A stretch of 64,000 bases of DNA from Pachyseris speciosa (lineage: Eukaryota; Cnidaria; Anthozoa; Scleractinia; Pachyseridae). The position numbers and the translations under genes are program-made. The stretch spans positions 102,501 to 166,500 of the forward strand of contig JAEMWC010000662.1 of the NCBI GenBank assembly GCA_016490735.1. Direction: 5' to 3'. A model generated the notes under the pieces. That model had not been told where the DNA came from. It saw only the letters and a list, made by a program, of their open reading frames with translations, and made no database searches. Shown here one piece after another: positions 51,806 to 63,960 of the stretch (within the stretch, counting starts at the first letter, position 1; every line of letters starts with the position of its first letter).

Positions 51806-53731
51806 ATGATTCAAGTGATCGGGATAAAAGCAGTAAAATCGAGGTTTTTCAACAGAAAATGACTCTCAAATTTAGAAAATATGCTTTACTCTTTTATATC
51901 AGCCAAAACAGATTTTTATAAGTAACTCCTAAGACTATATTGTTCTGTCATCTGCGTGGCAGGTGGTGGAGTAATGCATAGCATGACCTGGAGTGGTGCT
52001 CAAGAAAGAGGAGACCCATCAAGAGGAGAGGGAAAAGGCCATATAGTATATAGAATAGGATTATCCTGTGAATCTGTACACGGCTCAGAAGATCAGGGAT
52101 TTGACTCATCAGAGAACAGGGCTTTACAATTTTAAAGGACATAAACATGAAGTAGCTGAGGAGAACACTAGGCCACATATCAGTGCAGGAGGGCAAGAAA
52201 GCGGGGACATGATAACAGATCTTCCCACTTTTCCCTTGCACAAACACATCATCCATCCAAAACGTTACACCTTACATAATACCGTATTTCCTCGAATAAG
52301 CGCACAGGTGTTTATTTAAAATTTCAGACAAAAGGGAGGACAAATAATTTTTAGGTTTCCCTTCAACCAACTGTAACTTTATTTTGGATAATGCACCTAA
52401 AAGAACACTGCGAGCGCATGGAAATGGAAATAATTGGAAGCGATTTAACAGATAATAAACTGCTCTCTTACACGTACTGATGCCGGTCTAGGTGAAGCTT
52501 AAAAGATTAGAAAGTGACAAAATGAACAGAAGCAGGTTTTCCTTCTATCTCTATTATATAAGAAAGTGAGGTTGAGGAGGAAGGGGAGGGGGGGGGGTGG
52601 GGGTGGTGTCGAAATTCTAGTTGTGCAAATTTTAGCTTTCATGCATTCTTTGAACCATTGACTCCCAAACATTTTCCCGAAAAACACCTGTTGAAGCCCG
52701 TCGAGCCGTTCTCTGGCCAGATTCTAGCCAAAATTGCCCAAAACTCTGTTTGCTGGTGGAGTTTATCGCGCCCCTCTGTTCCTGATGCTTGCTATTAGCG
52801 TTCAAAGTTCGGGCATGCGCAGAAAGCAAAATCTTACCTTTCGCTTTCCCTCCTCGCTTTTTCTTTCGCTTTTCTTGCCTCGCTTTCTTTTTCTCTTGCT
52901 GGGCATTTCCTGGGCTTCCTTTCGGTGGGGAAAGATTTGTGGAAAACTTTTAGGATCATAGGATTAGGTGGGTAGTGGAACAAGATTTTCATTTAAATTT
53001 TCGGCTCAACGTCACTTGGTTTTTTTCGCGTTTTCTTCGGCCTGCTGGGCGGAATCGTATTCCCCCTACACATGCTACATGGAAAAGTTGTCCATGAGCA
53101 TTAAACCTAATGACGTCAAAAGCAGCACAAGGGACGTGGTTCTGCGCGGCCGGTTTTGGCCGGCACGGGTGCCAGTGGGTTAAACTTGCTGTAAGCGCTC
53201 GTTGTAAGATTAGTCAGTCGTCTCCAGCTCGCGTACGGTAGGGACTGGGACTTGTTTCAAAACATTATGAGTTATTGGGCGCTTTCCATTGAGCATAAAA
53301 TAACCGGTACAAATTTTCTGAATTTTCGCTGGTCGAATGGAAAGCGTCCGACCACGTCCCAGAATTCTAGGTCACGTGTATTGACTTGCTGAAAGTGCTT
53401 CGTCCGTTTATTGGTTTTTCCGCTTGTCCACGCCCGGTAGGGAGACTAAAACCAATATCTATCGCGAATGGAACACGAAGATTTCGGTAATTCTGTAAAT
53501 TCCGGCAAAGAGGGTGCACTCAAAACGTATTCCTAAATTTTCGGAAACTTTTCCCGGAACTTTGCCCGTTCCATTTGATTTCCAACCGGAAATCTCGAAA
53601 ATTTTGGTTGAATGGAAAGTACCCTTGGAGAGCACATGGCGAGCGAGGTTGTTTACCTGTAATCGAGGGTTCGGGCCAATTAAAACAGTTGTTTACCAGA
53701 GTGTTTGAATCAATTCGTGAGTTTATTGTCA
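51806..53731. other. Intergenic stretch without recognised gene
   Basis: I see no exon or known repeat body here apart from a fragment CCGTATTTCCTCGAATAAGCGC at 52280, a G-run near 52586-52602, and pyrimidine-rich DNA at 52830-52900. Open frames are short and in no family I know. Confidence 0.5.
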
Positions 53732-54547
53732 GGTAGACGGAAGATGGCAAACACGTCATTTTTCGGCGTTTTGTGAAGCAGGATTAACAAGAGCAAAGCC
53801 GCGGGCCTTGAAAACACCGAAAAATGAAATGTTTGCCATTTCCGTCTCCCAAAACAATCCCACAATCCTTCACTAGTACCAGTCTCGTCATCGTGTTTGG
53901 AGTGGGCAATAAGATGCTCATTAACATATAAATTCGATGAAATGGATATGGTTTACCATCACCACAACTTGTAGACAGTATTTTTCTACATTTGATCTAG
54001 CACTGTTGTCAGACTGGTCCAGACTGTTTTACACAACGTTATCCTGGCAAAGCACTTTCTGCCACAGCCGAAGACTTTAATTTGGTAAAGAGCAACATGA
54101 CGTATATGTTGTGGTTCAATTTTATCTTTTGTTTAATTTTTTCTCCCATCGTTTTAAACTAATTATCATACAGCATCATACATTACCATATTCAAGAACA
54201 AAGAGAGAAAAACTTAAACCAAGGATAAAATTGAACCACAACATAAACGTTACATTTATGAGCCACATTTGGTGAGATACATAAACACTAGTGATCAGTT
54301 AAAATTAGACAACTGTTTGCAGAAGAAGGTTGTTGTTTAGCACTCTTAACCCAGAAAAACAGGCTAAAAACGCAGTGAATCACCCTTGGAAACTTTTAAA
54401 CAGCAGCTAATGTTCTTTACTTTGAGAGATAGATATATTACAAATATATATTAGGCTTAAAAATGGGCATTTCCCAGAAGGGACGAAATGGTAGGTGAAG
54501 GAACATCTTTGCAAGTTAGATGTTCAGGTACAAATTTGTTGTTTAAC

Positions 54548-55693
54548 CTAACAAGGCGTCAATTCTTCACCAGTGTTCCGAGGACGTGATCGAGAGCGTA
54601 TCATAAACACTTTAAAATTAAGGTAATTAGCCGGTTGGCAGAGCGAAAGGAATAAATTATTCATCGCTTTACGGAACTCCTTGCTAACTACGGAATAGAT
54701 CACAGGATTCGCTGAGGAGTTCAGTATTACAAAAAGCGATATTGTGTAGAGCAGTTTTCCGTAATATTCTCGTTGCACGATTGCCGGCCAAAGCACAATG
54801 ATCAGGCGAAGAACGTTTAAAGGGAGCATTGTAACCGCAAACACGATAACGAGCGGGGTTAGAATTTTCTTGACTCTCTTGTTGTGACTGAGGCGAACAC
54901 TTTTTACGTTGGCCAGAGAAGTGCATTCTCCCTCATGGCCTCTTTCCAGTGCTTCTTGTTTCATAGCTTTGATGAATGCATCGGTCTCGTTCATTTTGCG
55001 AGTTATGAATAAACAGGTGACAGAAATGATGGTGAGAGGCAAGATATAGGAGAACAAAGTCAGCGATCCTATATAAATTCCGCTTAATACTGAGTTACGA
55101 CCCCACTCCGGCCAAACGGGGCCGCACCAGCCTGGGGGCTCACGATATTCGACAACGAAAAACAGTGGAAAGCAGAAGACGACGAACGATATCGCCCAAA
55201 CGCATGCTGCAACGGCCTTCGCTCTTTGAAGCAAAGTCTTGTTCTTGCGTTTTATCATTGGCTTCACAGTCACCACTTTGCGGTATCTCTCTATAGCGAT
55301 GACCGCAATGAACCACACTGACCCGCCGTAGAATATCTCAGGGATTGGATACAGGTAGCGGCACGTAAACTCACCAAAAGGCCAGTCAAACCAGGTCTTG
55401 ATAGTGAGGAGTGGAAATGTTAATAGCAATGTGCCGAGGTCGCCGATGGCTAAATTTTGTAAATAGAAGTCTCCCGGTTGTTTCTTCTTGCCCATCCTGC
55501 CGATAACGATAACCACCAGTAGGTTGCCAGCTACTCCAAACAAAGCGATTAATACTGGAAGAGATAGTTTGAAGACAATAAGCTCGAGAGACGCGTCCAC
55601 TCTGGGAGCGATGGCAAGAGAATCGTTTCCTAGAGAGGCGTTCGTAGTTGGACAATGCGCCGTCGAGTAGTCGTCGTTAAATTCACCTGGCAT
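54548..55693 (-). CDS. Intronless class A GPCR, copy 2
   Basis: A 381-residue paralogue of the receptor at 30883-32028, on the same strand, with the same length and no indels. By eye the two proteins differ at about ten positions, including the TM2 change FPRFTI to FPLLTI, Gln to Pro in TM1, and Asp to Gly in the second extracellular loop. ERY, NPVIY and the cysteine pair are retained. Both frames being open suggests either recent duplication with both genes usable, or two haplotypes joined in the assembly. About 0.9 kb upstream and 4 kb on the other side are duplicated with it, so regulatory sequence is probably shared. Confidence 0.9.
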   Translation of the reverse strand: MPGEFNDDYSTAHCPTTNASLGNDSLAIAPRVDASLELIVFKLSLPVLIALFGVAGNLLVVIVIGRMGKKKQPGDFYLQNLAIGDLGTLLLTFPLLTIKTWFDWPFGEFTCRYLYPIPEIFYGGSVWFIAVIAIERYRKVVTVKPMIKRKNKTLLQRAKAVAACVWAISFVVFCFPLFFVVEYREPPGWCGPVWPEWGRNSVLSGIYIGSLTLFSYILPLTIISVTCLFITRKMNETDAFIKAMKQEALERGHEGECTSLANVKSVRLSHNKRVKKILTPLVIVFAVTMLPLNVLRLIIVLWPAIVQREYYGKLLYTISLFVILNSSANPVIYSVVSKEFRKAMNNLFLSLCQPANYLNFKVFMIRSRSRPRNTGEELTPC

Positions 55694-57693
55694 ATTTTAA
55701 GTTCCTCAAATGTTCCTTCTTTTAGGACTTGCAGTTATTAAACGTCTCACTGATTTAATTCACGCGAGGCAGTAAGTGTAGACGCAACGTTTAAAAGTTT
55801 AGTTTTCCTACAGTTAGATCGGACGATCTTCGAAGAAAGTGAAGTTTTTTTTTCTTTCACGTGAAGTCCCTTAGCTTGCAATGTAGCAAGTTCGCTACTT
55901 TCTCCTTAGTTTTTCGAGGTAAAGCGCTGCCGCGATTTAAAGGTAATTAATCAGCCGGTAGTCCTTATATCGGTGACTTCCCAAGGTGAACAAAAGGCTG
56001 TTTTCGTCTGATTTTGAACCATTTAGAGGCCTCGAAAGCTTCGCAGTACCATTTACAGCGTGAAACCTTTCAATAACACGCAAATTGATGCATCGGGCCC
56101 GCTGAAGTGGCATTTTTATTTATCACAGTAAATTACAATTTGATTGGCAGCTGCTAGCAACGATCTTAACAACAAGTGAATATTTGGATAGGAGAAGTAC
56201 TGACATACAATGTCATACAAGATGCTGTCATAACATCTGCAAATAGCTCAAGCACTGCCGGAGGAATTTGGCGTTGTGTCGATTCTACTCGGACTGGCGT
56301 CGTTATTGCACAGAGTACTGCTCATCTTACAGATAAAACCCAAACCGGCCCACACTCTGTGTATTCACCTTTTCGAGGAAAGATTTATTACCCGTTGTTT
56401 GCTTGGTTCTTGAGGTAATTTGCTTCGACTTTTTTTTAGCCCGTTAATTTTTTTATGTTTGGACTGATTACAGTTTACTCAAGCGAGTGACATGGCGACT
56501 TTTCAATTATCCCTCGAAGCTGAAGTTGCCGGGCTTTTGCGTCCAATGGCATATGTTTCACAAAAGCACTCGATCGGATAAATGTAATTAAAAATATTAT
56601 ATCGGTCTCACGGATGACGTTGTAACAAGTTCGATTTAAAAAAAAATCTGTTTGAAGCGAAATTTGTAAGCAAACATACGATTTAAAAAAACAATACAAG
56701 GTTGACAGAAAACCTGTGAATGACTTTGCACATGCTCTGCGTTTTCAAAATACGAGTGAAGTAGCAACCGCTTCCAGGTTGGGAGCGAGAAAGAAGAATG
56801 CGCCGTCCTGTACCCATGTACGTTGTGCTTATTCGAACTATGAAGTTCATCATTTCATTTTGCTGTTTTGCAGATTAAGTCAAAAGATGCGCTAGTACCT
56901 AATGTACGTATGGAGCCTTACATTAGCTCTTGAAATGTCTCTCTTTATTTGACTTCCATGGTTTCCTTGTGACGGATAACTTCGCACGTTTTTCCTTCCT
57001 GTATTCAATATTTCACCGACCTTGTTTTTGTAACTACAGGATTGCATGAATTACACTGAATAAACCTTGGCAGATGGCAAGCAGGTGCTTTTGATGGGCA
57101 TGTTCAAAATAATGTTGTAAAACAATTTATTCTCAATCCATAAAAAATGCAAACGAACCTTGGTGGGAATACATCAAGAATAAGGTTTCGCATCCAAAGA
57201 GATTGACAACTGTTTTTTTTCTTTTGGTCAAGCCAAAATAATAATAATAAAAAACATGATGAATGTATGAAAGGTATCTTCATAAGTGTGCGCAAATCGT
57301 TGGCTAAATACGTGTAGCTTTTAATTAATTAATGTGCACAGTGTTGTAAGTTCTTTAAGGGATGATTACTACAAAGAAAAGGTGTTTATTCAAAACAGTT
57401 TGTTGTACTGGAAGAAATCTGGGCGTACAAGTCAAATATACGTCGAAAACTAAATTCCCCTTTTTTTGGCCAGGTTTCTGCCGCCATTTTCCCCATAGAA
57501 AATGCTATATTATGTTCTGTCATCTTTCCTTAAGACATTTATCACTGAATTCTTAATACCACTTTTAATTATTATGTCTGTTGTCATATCATGCATTTAT
57601 AAAGTTCTCTTAGAAGCACGTAAGTGAGTTTTCTACGTCCTATGATTTTTTTGCCGAATCTCTGTCTGTTCATTTCCCTTTTTTACCGCAGAG

Positions 57694-57912
57694 GACAATC
57701 TCGATTATCCGTTGGAACAGACTCTCTATACGAAACAACTTCCAATCATGTTGAGCTTGCGTGAGTTTGTATGTTTTCTGGTGCTAATTGGACTAGCTGG
57801 GGTCAAAGTCCATCTTTCCGAAGCGCGATATGTAAAGCAATTTGTATTTAACTCAAGGCCCGTCAAAATAGCAGAATTGGAAAAAAACTGGAATAGTCAT
57901 GTCATATTTCAG
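57694..57912 (+). pseudogene. Orphan duplicate of laminin exon J
   Basis: This is part of the 53.7-58.9 kb duplication. It is nearly identical to exon J but lacks one codon (RYVKQF versus RYVVKQF). The reading frame is open and the border CAG-TGATCG is shared. No upstream exon I or downstream exon L was seen nearby, so it is probably not part of a working transcript. Confidence 0.7.
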
Positions 57913-58487
57913 TGATCGCTCTTATTTAGTGTACTGACAGCGCATTGGATGTCTGAAGTAGACACCCTACGGGTGATCTTTCCGTCTTACAAAATGATGA
58001 CCATGATGATGATGATGACAATGACGATAACGACGAAGATGGCGATCACGATGGCAATGACGGTGATGTTGATGGTGGTGACCCTCTTAATGACATTTTT
58101 AACTTTAGCAAATGGAAGTTGAAAATGGGTGTTCTGTTTTTGGCCATGATTAAAATTTCGAACATGTTTTGAGACGTCATCCATCGTCATGGTGACAAAT
58201 AAGCCAGGTGAATGCACAGAACTAGTGTTAGAGAAAAACTTTGAGTAATTAATAATTCAGAGTGGAAAAATATATATGACTGAAGAGAACTGTTCAATAA
58301 AAAACACCCAAACAGATAAAATAGACCTAACCGTCGTTTGGTTGGCTCACAATAAAGTGTTCTTCCAGTACCTCTCCCATATTTTTTTGGTGCTGGACAG
58401 TTTTGGCGTTGATGAATTTTATGGATGAACATCATTTATCAAATATCTCTCTTTATTGCAACTAATGACTTATGTTGTTGTTCCCAG

Positions 58488-58642
58488 AATGTTATGTCCG
58501 TCCGATTGCCGTCCACCATCCAAGGAAGGTTTGTATTGGTAGCGAGCTACTTTCACAATTCTGATGATGCAGGGATCCTAAGCTTGGTTGTTACAACAGG
58601 AGATGAGACCGTTAAAGCAAAAATGAGCATTCTTTCCTGCAG
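58488..58642 (+). pseudogene. Orphan duplicate of laminin exon K
   Basis: This is a duplicate of 34830-34984 with intact acceptor and donor (TGCAG|GTAAGA) and an open frame. It differs at a few residues (GRFVLV for GKFALV, GDET for GAET). The matching downstream exon is absent after 58.9 kb. Confidence 0.75.
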
Positions 58643-59348
58643 GTAAGATAAAACAATGAATACGTGAGGAGATGAGCAGGGGCACCCAACGACAAATTTC
58701 GGTAGATATCTGTTCGGCGGAGGGTAGTTCGCCTTAGGCTTTCGGCATCGATTAAAGAGTGCTCTCGGATTTTCCGTAACTGAAACGTGGCCTAAAAGAT
58801 TCACAGTGGGGAAATTATAGCCCCTGCGGTTTTTGGAAAGGTCGTAATTACTGTTTTTGGCGGTCAAAACGTCAGCTAGCTTTTTCGGAAAGAAAATAGT
58901 TCCGTCAGTAGAAAGTTCGTGGAAAGTCCATTTCACCCTTTTCTCAAAGGAAGATTTTGTTCCCTAACATTTTCGGGCAATTTAACTTTCAGCTAAGGAA
59001 TCCGAATATCTAACCAAAACATCACTCATTTTAAACAGACTTCAAACACGTACCATAAGGTACTTAAAAATACCTTTCTACAGCTTTTGGTTAATTTGGC
59101 TCGTTGGGTGCCCCTGATAGAGGGATCTTCAATCGAGTGCCGTAAAATCAAGACCTTATCACGGTTTAGTATATACGATACAAATGAATAGCGGTTTCGC
59201 GCGCTATGATTGGTTAACTCGGATGTCGGTATATTGTCACACATAAAGTAATGTTTTGGACCGCTAGTGATTCAGATTGTGTGATATATATACTAAAACA
59301 ATTATTCACCTCAGTGTCGGTGAAAGTGGTGGATATATCCACCACTAT

Positions 59349-59545
59349 AGTAGTATACTATGTTAAAAGATAAGCCTCATTTGGGATTTCCTCTGATTTT
59401 CTCGGATTTCCTGCATACTAATTTGGATTTCCACACTCTAACATTTTGGATTTCCTGCATACTAATAAAGATACTCGGCAAAAAGTGTCTTCCTGCATAC
59501 TAATTTGGATTTCCTCCATACTAATAAGTGTCGAGGTTTACTAAT
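59349..59545. mobile_element. Polinton-type end fragment, inverted relative to 35.8-35.99 kb
   Basis: Starts AGTAGTATACTATGTTAAAA and matches the reverse complement of 35.80-35.99 kb, including the repeated GGATTTCCTGCATACTAAT. It stops at ACTAAT where the Ngaro tail begins. It is preceded by CACTAT. Confidence 0.75.
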
Positions 59546-59548
59546 TCT

Positions 59549-59652
59549 CTGCTATGTCCCTGCGTTCCGCCGCAGAGAAAACGTTTAAGTTCTAATCAGC
59601 AGAAAGGCAACAACACGTTGAAATAGGAAGGACACGACCAGTTGTGTTTATT
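59549..59652 (-). repeat. Ngaro split direct repeat, outer copy (B2)
   Basis: Contains TCTGCTATGTCCCTGCGTTC and AGGACACGACCAGTTGTGT. It is nearly identical to 59898-60001. Confidence 0.85.
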
Positions 59653-59897
59653 GGGGACGAGAAAAACATACAATAAGGTAGTGGCGGAGAAAAACGAATT
59701 ACATCACTGTAAACTACGAGACTAAACGTAAACAGCATACTAGAAAAAATTGAGCTCGGCAAGGTGCGAGCGGTAAAACTGGCTGTGTCGAGTGACTAAC
59801 GCGAGAGGCGCCAAGGCTTAAATACCGAGATGTGACGTAAAATCCCTAGAGGATCAAACTGCGGCCATAAATGCAAATTCCGAACATAAACACATTT

Positions 59898-60001
59898 CTC
59901 TGCTATGTCACTGCGTTCCGCCGCACAGAAAACGTTTAAGTTCTAATCAGCAGAAAAGCAACAACACGTTGAAATAGGAAGGACACGACCAGTTGTGTCG
60001 A
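59898..60001 (-). repeat. Ngaro split direct repeat, inner copy (B1)
   Basis: Direct copy of 59549-59652 with a few substitutions (GTCACTGCG, GCACAGAAAA). It lies right after the recombinase stop codon. Confidence 0.85.
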
Positions 60002-60031
60002 GAAAAACAAACGAGAGCGAGCGCGCGTAAC

Positions 60032-60835
60032 TCAGAGACCTATGCGCGAAGTAGCAAGAAGCTGTCGTCGGAGATTTTCACGGCAATATAATTCCTTGGC
60101 AGAGTCAGATTTCCACCTGCCGTGGTTTTTAGTGACGTGATCGGGAACTCCGCTATGAAGCGCAGCCGAAGCGCCCCCTATCCTAAGCGAGTGCAAACCT
60201 ATACCCGACGTATCAACACCGATGGCCCGAAACTTAGCCAAAACGACTTCCCTCGCCCTGGTGTAAGACAAACTCGTACCGGAACGAAGGGAATAACCCT
60301 TAGAAGAGGAAAAACTAAGGTTTTGAAAGACAAACTCAACCGAATCAAGATTACGCCTAGCCAGAGCGGCATAACGGAGCAGCATAGCGCAGGGGCATGT
60401 GGGGGTACCAGTACTAGCGATAACTAAAGTACACCCTTTACCCAATTGATCAACTTTGCTTTTGGAAACGTAGAGCTCAATATGATCCTGAAAGAAAGAA
60501 ATGTCAGACCACCTAAGACGACTTAATTCGTCAAAGCGCAAAAACCCAGCAAAAGCAAGCAAACAAAAACAAACGTCCCTGATATCCCCGAGGGATGCTG
60601 TGGGCGTAGCAAATCTATTAACTAACGCGACTAAATGCTCAGGCAAAATGGGTACCCTATTCAACTTAGACGGTTTCGAAGCAACGCGCTTACAACCTTC
60701 TAGAATAGCCAGAAGAAAAGCTGATTTACAAGGATTCGAGACCCCGCAAGCATTATGAAAAAAGCTTATACTGTAGAACGCCTGCTGAATGGAGGAATAT
60801 GAAGACCCTGATTGAACTAACGAAATTAAATACAA
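60032..60835 (-). CDS. Ngaro tyrosine recombinase
   Basis: A 267-residue frame. The catalytic set is Arg100 (AGFLRFDELSRLRWSD), His215/Arg218 (LHSLRIGGASAA), His238 (NHGRW) and nucleophile Tyr250 (KELYCRE), as in phage-integrase-type recombinases of DIRS/Ngaro elements. The N-terminal SAM-like part continues upstream in the same frame (HSKAPSTFKIYHGCFKR) but is cut by TGA at 60899-60901, where Trp is expected. The listed Met is therefore only the first after that stop. It would integrate a circular DNA copy without target duplication. Confidence 0.85.
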   Translation of the reverse strand: MYLISLVQSGSSYSSIQQAFYSISFFHNACGVSNPCKSAFLLAILEGCKRVASKPSKLNRVPILPEHLVALVNRFATPTASLGDIRDVCFCLLAFAGFLRFDELSRLRWSDISFFQDHIELYVSKSKVDQLGKGCTLVIASTGTPTCPCAMLLRYAALARRNLDSVEFVFQNLSFSSSKGYSLRSGTSLSYTRAREVVLAKFRAIGVDTSGIGLHSLRIGGASAALHSGVPDHVTKNHGRWKSDSAKELYCRENLRRQLLATSRIGL

Positions 60836-61317
60836 GGCTACGTGTTCCTCTTGAGCCGGGAAGTAAATAACCTCTGGGAAACCACTGGTCCAAGATTTTC
60901 AACGTTTGAAACAACCGTGGTAGATCTTGAACGTGCTAGGAGCCTTGCTGTGGGCAAGAACCGCTGGAATGTGCGCACGCAGGCTCTCCAAAGCCGGATG
61001 GTGAATGCATGATACCCTGGAACTTGTAAAGAAATAAAGGAAAAAATAAGGCATAAGAGAAAAGATGAAAAATGGTAGACGTGGAATTCCGATTGCAATT
61101 TATTAAACGTGGACAGCCAATAACGCGTACATACTAAAAATAGGCAATAACAACAATATACGGAGAAAACAAACAACCGTTAAAATTCGTACAACGTTGC
61201 CAACAAAGGCCATACGTTTACAAAAGATAAGCAAACACGATCTAGAGCGACCGTCAATAAGGCACTAGCCTGTAAAAAACTATGAAAAAACGAACCGGAA
61301 TAAACCGAAAAAAGGAA

Positions 61318-61465
61318 CTCGCTATAAAGCGCTAAATATCGTACGTGAACCGCTATAAAGCGACAAGGGTCACACCTGAACCGCTATAAAGCGCTAAACA
61401 GCGTACGTGAACCGCTATAAGGCAACGAGAGTCGTCCGTGAACCGCCAAAAAGCGCTACGTGGAA
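61318..61465. repeat. Short tandem repeat between Ngaro pol and recombinase
   Basis: About five imperfect units of around 30 bp with GAACCGCTATAAAGCGCTAA and CGTACGTG. It lies between the RT-RNase H end (61513) and the recombinase. Confidence 0.75.
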
Positions 61466-61512
61466 TAGCGCGAAAAGCTCTGCAATAAAGTACCAATGCC
61501 TGAATAACGGCT

Positions 61513-63960
61513 CTAAAGACGCGAGCTGGCGTCCAAATAAATAACAAGTACAGGAGCGCGAAAACCGAAAGCGCTAAAAATAGTAGGGAACCCCAAGTGA
61601 GAATCGTCAAAAATACCTGACGGATCGGAAAATTCTATGATTCGGGAAACCGAATCCCGAGGGTGACCTAGAGGAAAAAGGTAAGGCCAAAAACTAGCAG
61701 AAGGCCATTTGGGGGCGATAAGCACACCGCGCGCGCGAGACGTTTCCAAATGCGCCAACGTACGCGCGACAAGAAAGATTGGAGGAACCAAATAGTTGTT
61801 AACGCCGCCCCAACTGGCACTAAAAGCGTCCACGCCTTCGCAATCGGGACACCAGAACTTAGAGTAAAAACGCTCGCACTTAGCGGAAAGAGAGGATGCG
61901 AAACGATCGACGTCAAAAGGACCAAAAATACTGCTAACATGTTGGAAGAAAATAGTGGAAACAGCCTAATCATCATAATCAACAACACGACTGACCGAAT
62001 CCGCGTAAGAGTTGAGTGAGCGTGGGATCCACTCAACTTCAAGTGAAATATCATGTGCGGCACAATAGGTGAAAATTTCGAGAGCTAAAGCATGCAAACG
62101 AAGGCTGTTGCTGCCCTTGGCGGAAATAGACGCCGCATTCTTACAATCCGTAAAGACCTTGACCACTTTGCCCGTAAGGGAAGCCCGAAACGATTTCAGG
62201 CCGTAAAGAATGGCTAACAGTTCCCTGGCGTTACTATCCAAACCGGACTCCAAAGAGGAAAACACTTGAAGGAAAAGATCAAAATCCTCGCTATCAACGC
62301 GGAGGGCACGCCCACCGCAGGCGAAACTGCTGGCGTCGGAAAACACGAGAGTCACGGGAAGCGAATATCTGGTGAGAGACCTCCCATTGAGTCTGGCACA
62401 GTTAGATGGCCAGAAATCAATTTCCTGAAGGCATTCGGAGAAAAACTGATAGGACCTAAAATCCAAAGGATAATCCCACCCGCTGTGAAGTTTGACGAAT
62501 GATTGGAGGAATCTGGACATAAGGAGTGTAATGTTGCCATAACCAGGGGTGAGGGAAATAATTTGCCCTGTAACAGAAGCAACCGCGCGTGGGGTAACGG
62601 AGCGAGACCCAGATTTTAGTGATAGGAGTGCTCTAAGCAACTTGACGATGCGGCGGTGAGGAATAAATATGCGGCCACGCGAAAGATCCCAGACAATGCC
62701 CAACCATTCTAAAACCTGGGTAGGCCCCCAAATAGATTTCTCCTCATTGGCGACCACGCCCGCGTTGGCCAAATCAGATCTAACAGCCGAAGCAGTACTC
62801 TGAGCTACCGAAAAATCTTGGAGGCATCCGGCGCCGTCGTCTAAATACAAGACCAAGGGTATGCCCCGGGAGCGCCAATGCTTAACTAACGGCCTAAAAA
62901 CCTTTGTGAACACGTAAGGGGCTGACGAGAGACCAAACGGGAGCACGGCGAAAACAAAAAACCTGGGCTCTACAGAGCTACCGAGGGGCCACTGAAAGCC
63001 TAAAAATGTTTGAGATTCCTCATGAATGCTTACGTGGTGATACCCAGACTTCATATCGAATTTAAACATATAACCTGGCGAGTGTACGTAATTAAGAAAA
63101 GTCCTACCATCCTCCATTTTAAAGTTAACTTTGGGAATAAACTTATTGACGTGACGGAGGTCGAGAATAAGGCGGCACTTTCCCACAGAGCTAACGGATA
63201 CCGTTAAAGGATTGACAACCGTGGGAGGCGTAAAAACTTCGATAACAGAACCCGCAAGAAGCAGATCAGAAATAGCACTGTCAAAAAAACTGGCGTGATC
63301 TAAGGCAGACCTGTTGTTATAGAAAAAAGCTCTAGGAGGCCATGAAATAAAAGGAATGCGATAACCGAAACGGATGATATAAAGAACCCAAGGGGAGGAA
63401 CCGATACTAACCCAAAAGTCAACCTTGCTCCTGCGCCTATCCTTATAAACTATGGGCGCTGACCCCTGCTTATACTCAAAACCACGAGAGGACAAACATT
63501 GTTCGTATTCAGAGTCGAAACAGTACTTATCTTGTGAGAGTAAGTCAGCAAACTCCTCCTCCACACGGGCGTTGACATCACCCGCCTTCGAGCCACAATG
63601 CGAAGCTGAATAGTGAACGCCTAGAGCGCCGGAAGCCTCCTGCTGTAAAGACGCCATAAAAGAATTTTCAGGGACGGTTAACGGCGCCCGTGGAACTAGC
63701 TGGCAGCTGGCTAGATGAACAGCCGACGTGAAACCTTGCGAGGCGGACCGGGCACTCCTTCCGCCAGTGGCCTGAAGAACCGCAGTATCGACAAGGCCCT
63801 CGGGTGAATTCACGGTTAGGGGTGAAACTGTGTTGGTTTGTCGAAGAGGAAGCGAAGGGCTGTGAAGATTGCCAAGAACGCTGGCTCCCGTTGAACTGCC
63901 TTGAGTAAGGGGAGAAGAAAGATTGAGCTTGACGATTTCGGACCGCAAATCCCTCAACAT
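61513..63960 (-). pseudogene. Ngaro RT-RNase H polyprotein with one nonsense codon
   Basis: The open frame 63960-61966 (664 residues) holds RT motifs RLILDLRHVNKFIP, FKFDMKSGYHHVSI and catalytic YLDD. RNase H has VFSDASSFACGG, NARELLAILYGL, FTDCKNAASI and WIPRSLNSYADS. It stops at TAG (61966-61968) after VVDYDD. The same frame stays open for 150 more codons with family-typical sequence (NNYLVPPIFLVARTL; PKWPSASFWPYLFP) to 61513. In relatives this place holds Trp, so a TGG to TAG change is likely. A Gln/Ser-rich N-terminal part precedes RT; the frame is closed upstream by TGA at 63991-63993. Confidence 0.85.

Larger units (their letters stand above)
53732..58869. repeat. Segmental duplication, copy 2
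   Basis: A direct-orientation copy of 30047-35213. The left edge falls inside the foldback MITE that is complete in copy 1 (29988-30239). The right edge is after GGCGGTCAAAAC, beyond which the two copies differ. Small indels separate them, for example one codon in exon J and a shorter GAT tract near 58 kb. Confidence 0.9.

Noticed and set aside
35988..59349. One giant Polinton-like element between the two AGTAGT-type ends
   Set aside because: The ends face outward, not inward: 35988 is a right terminus and 59349 a left terminus, so they cannot bound the DNA between them. The shared CACTAT flank may come from a common longer repeat.
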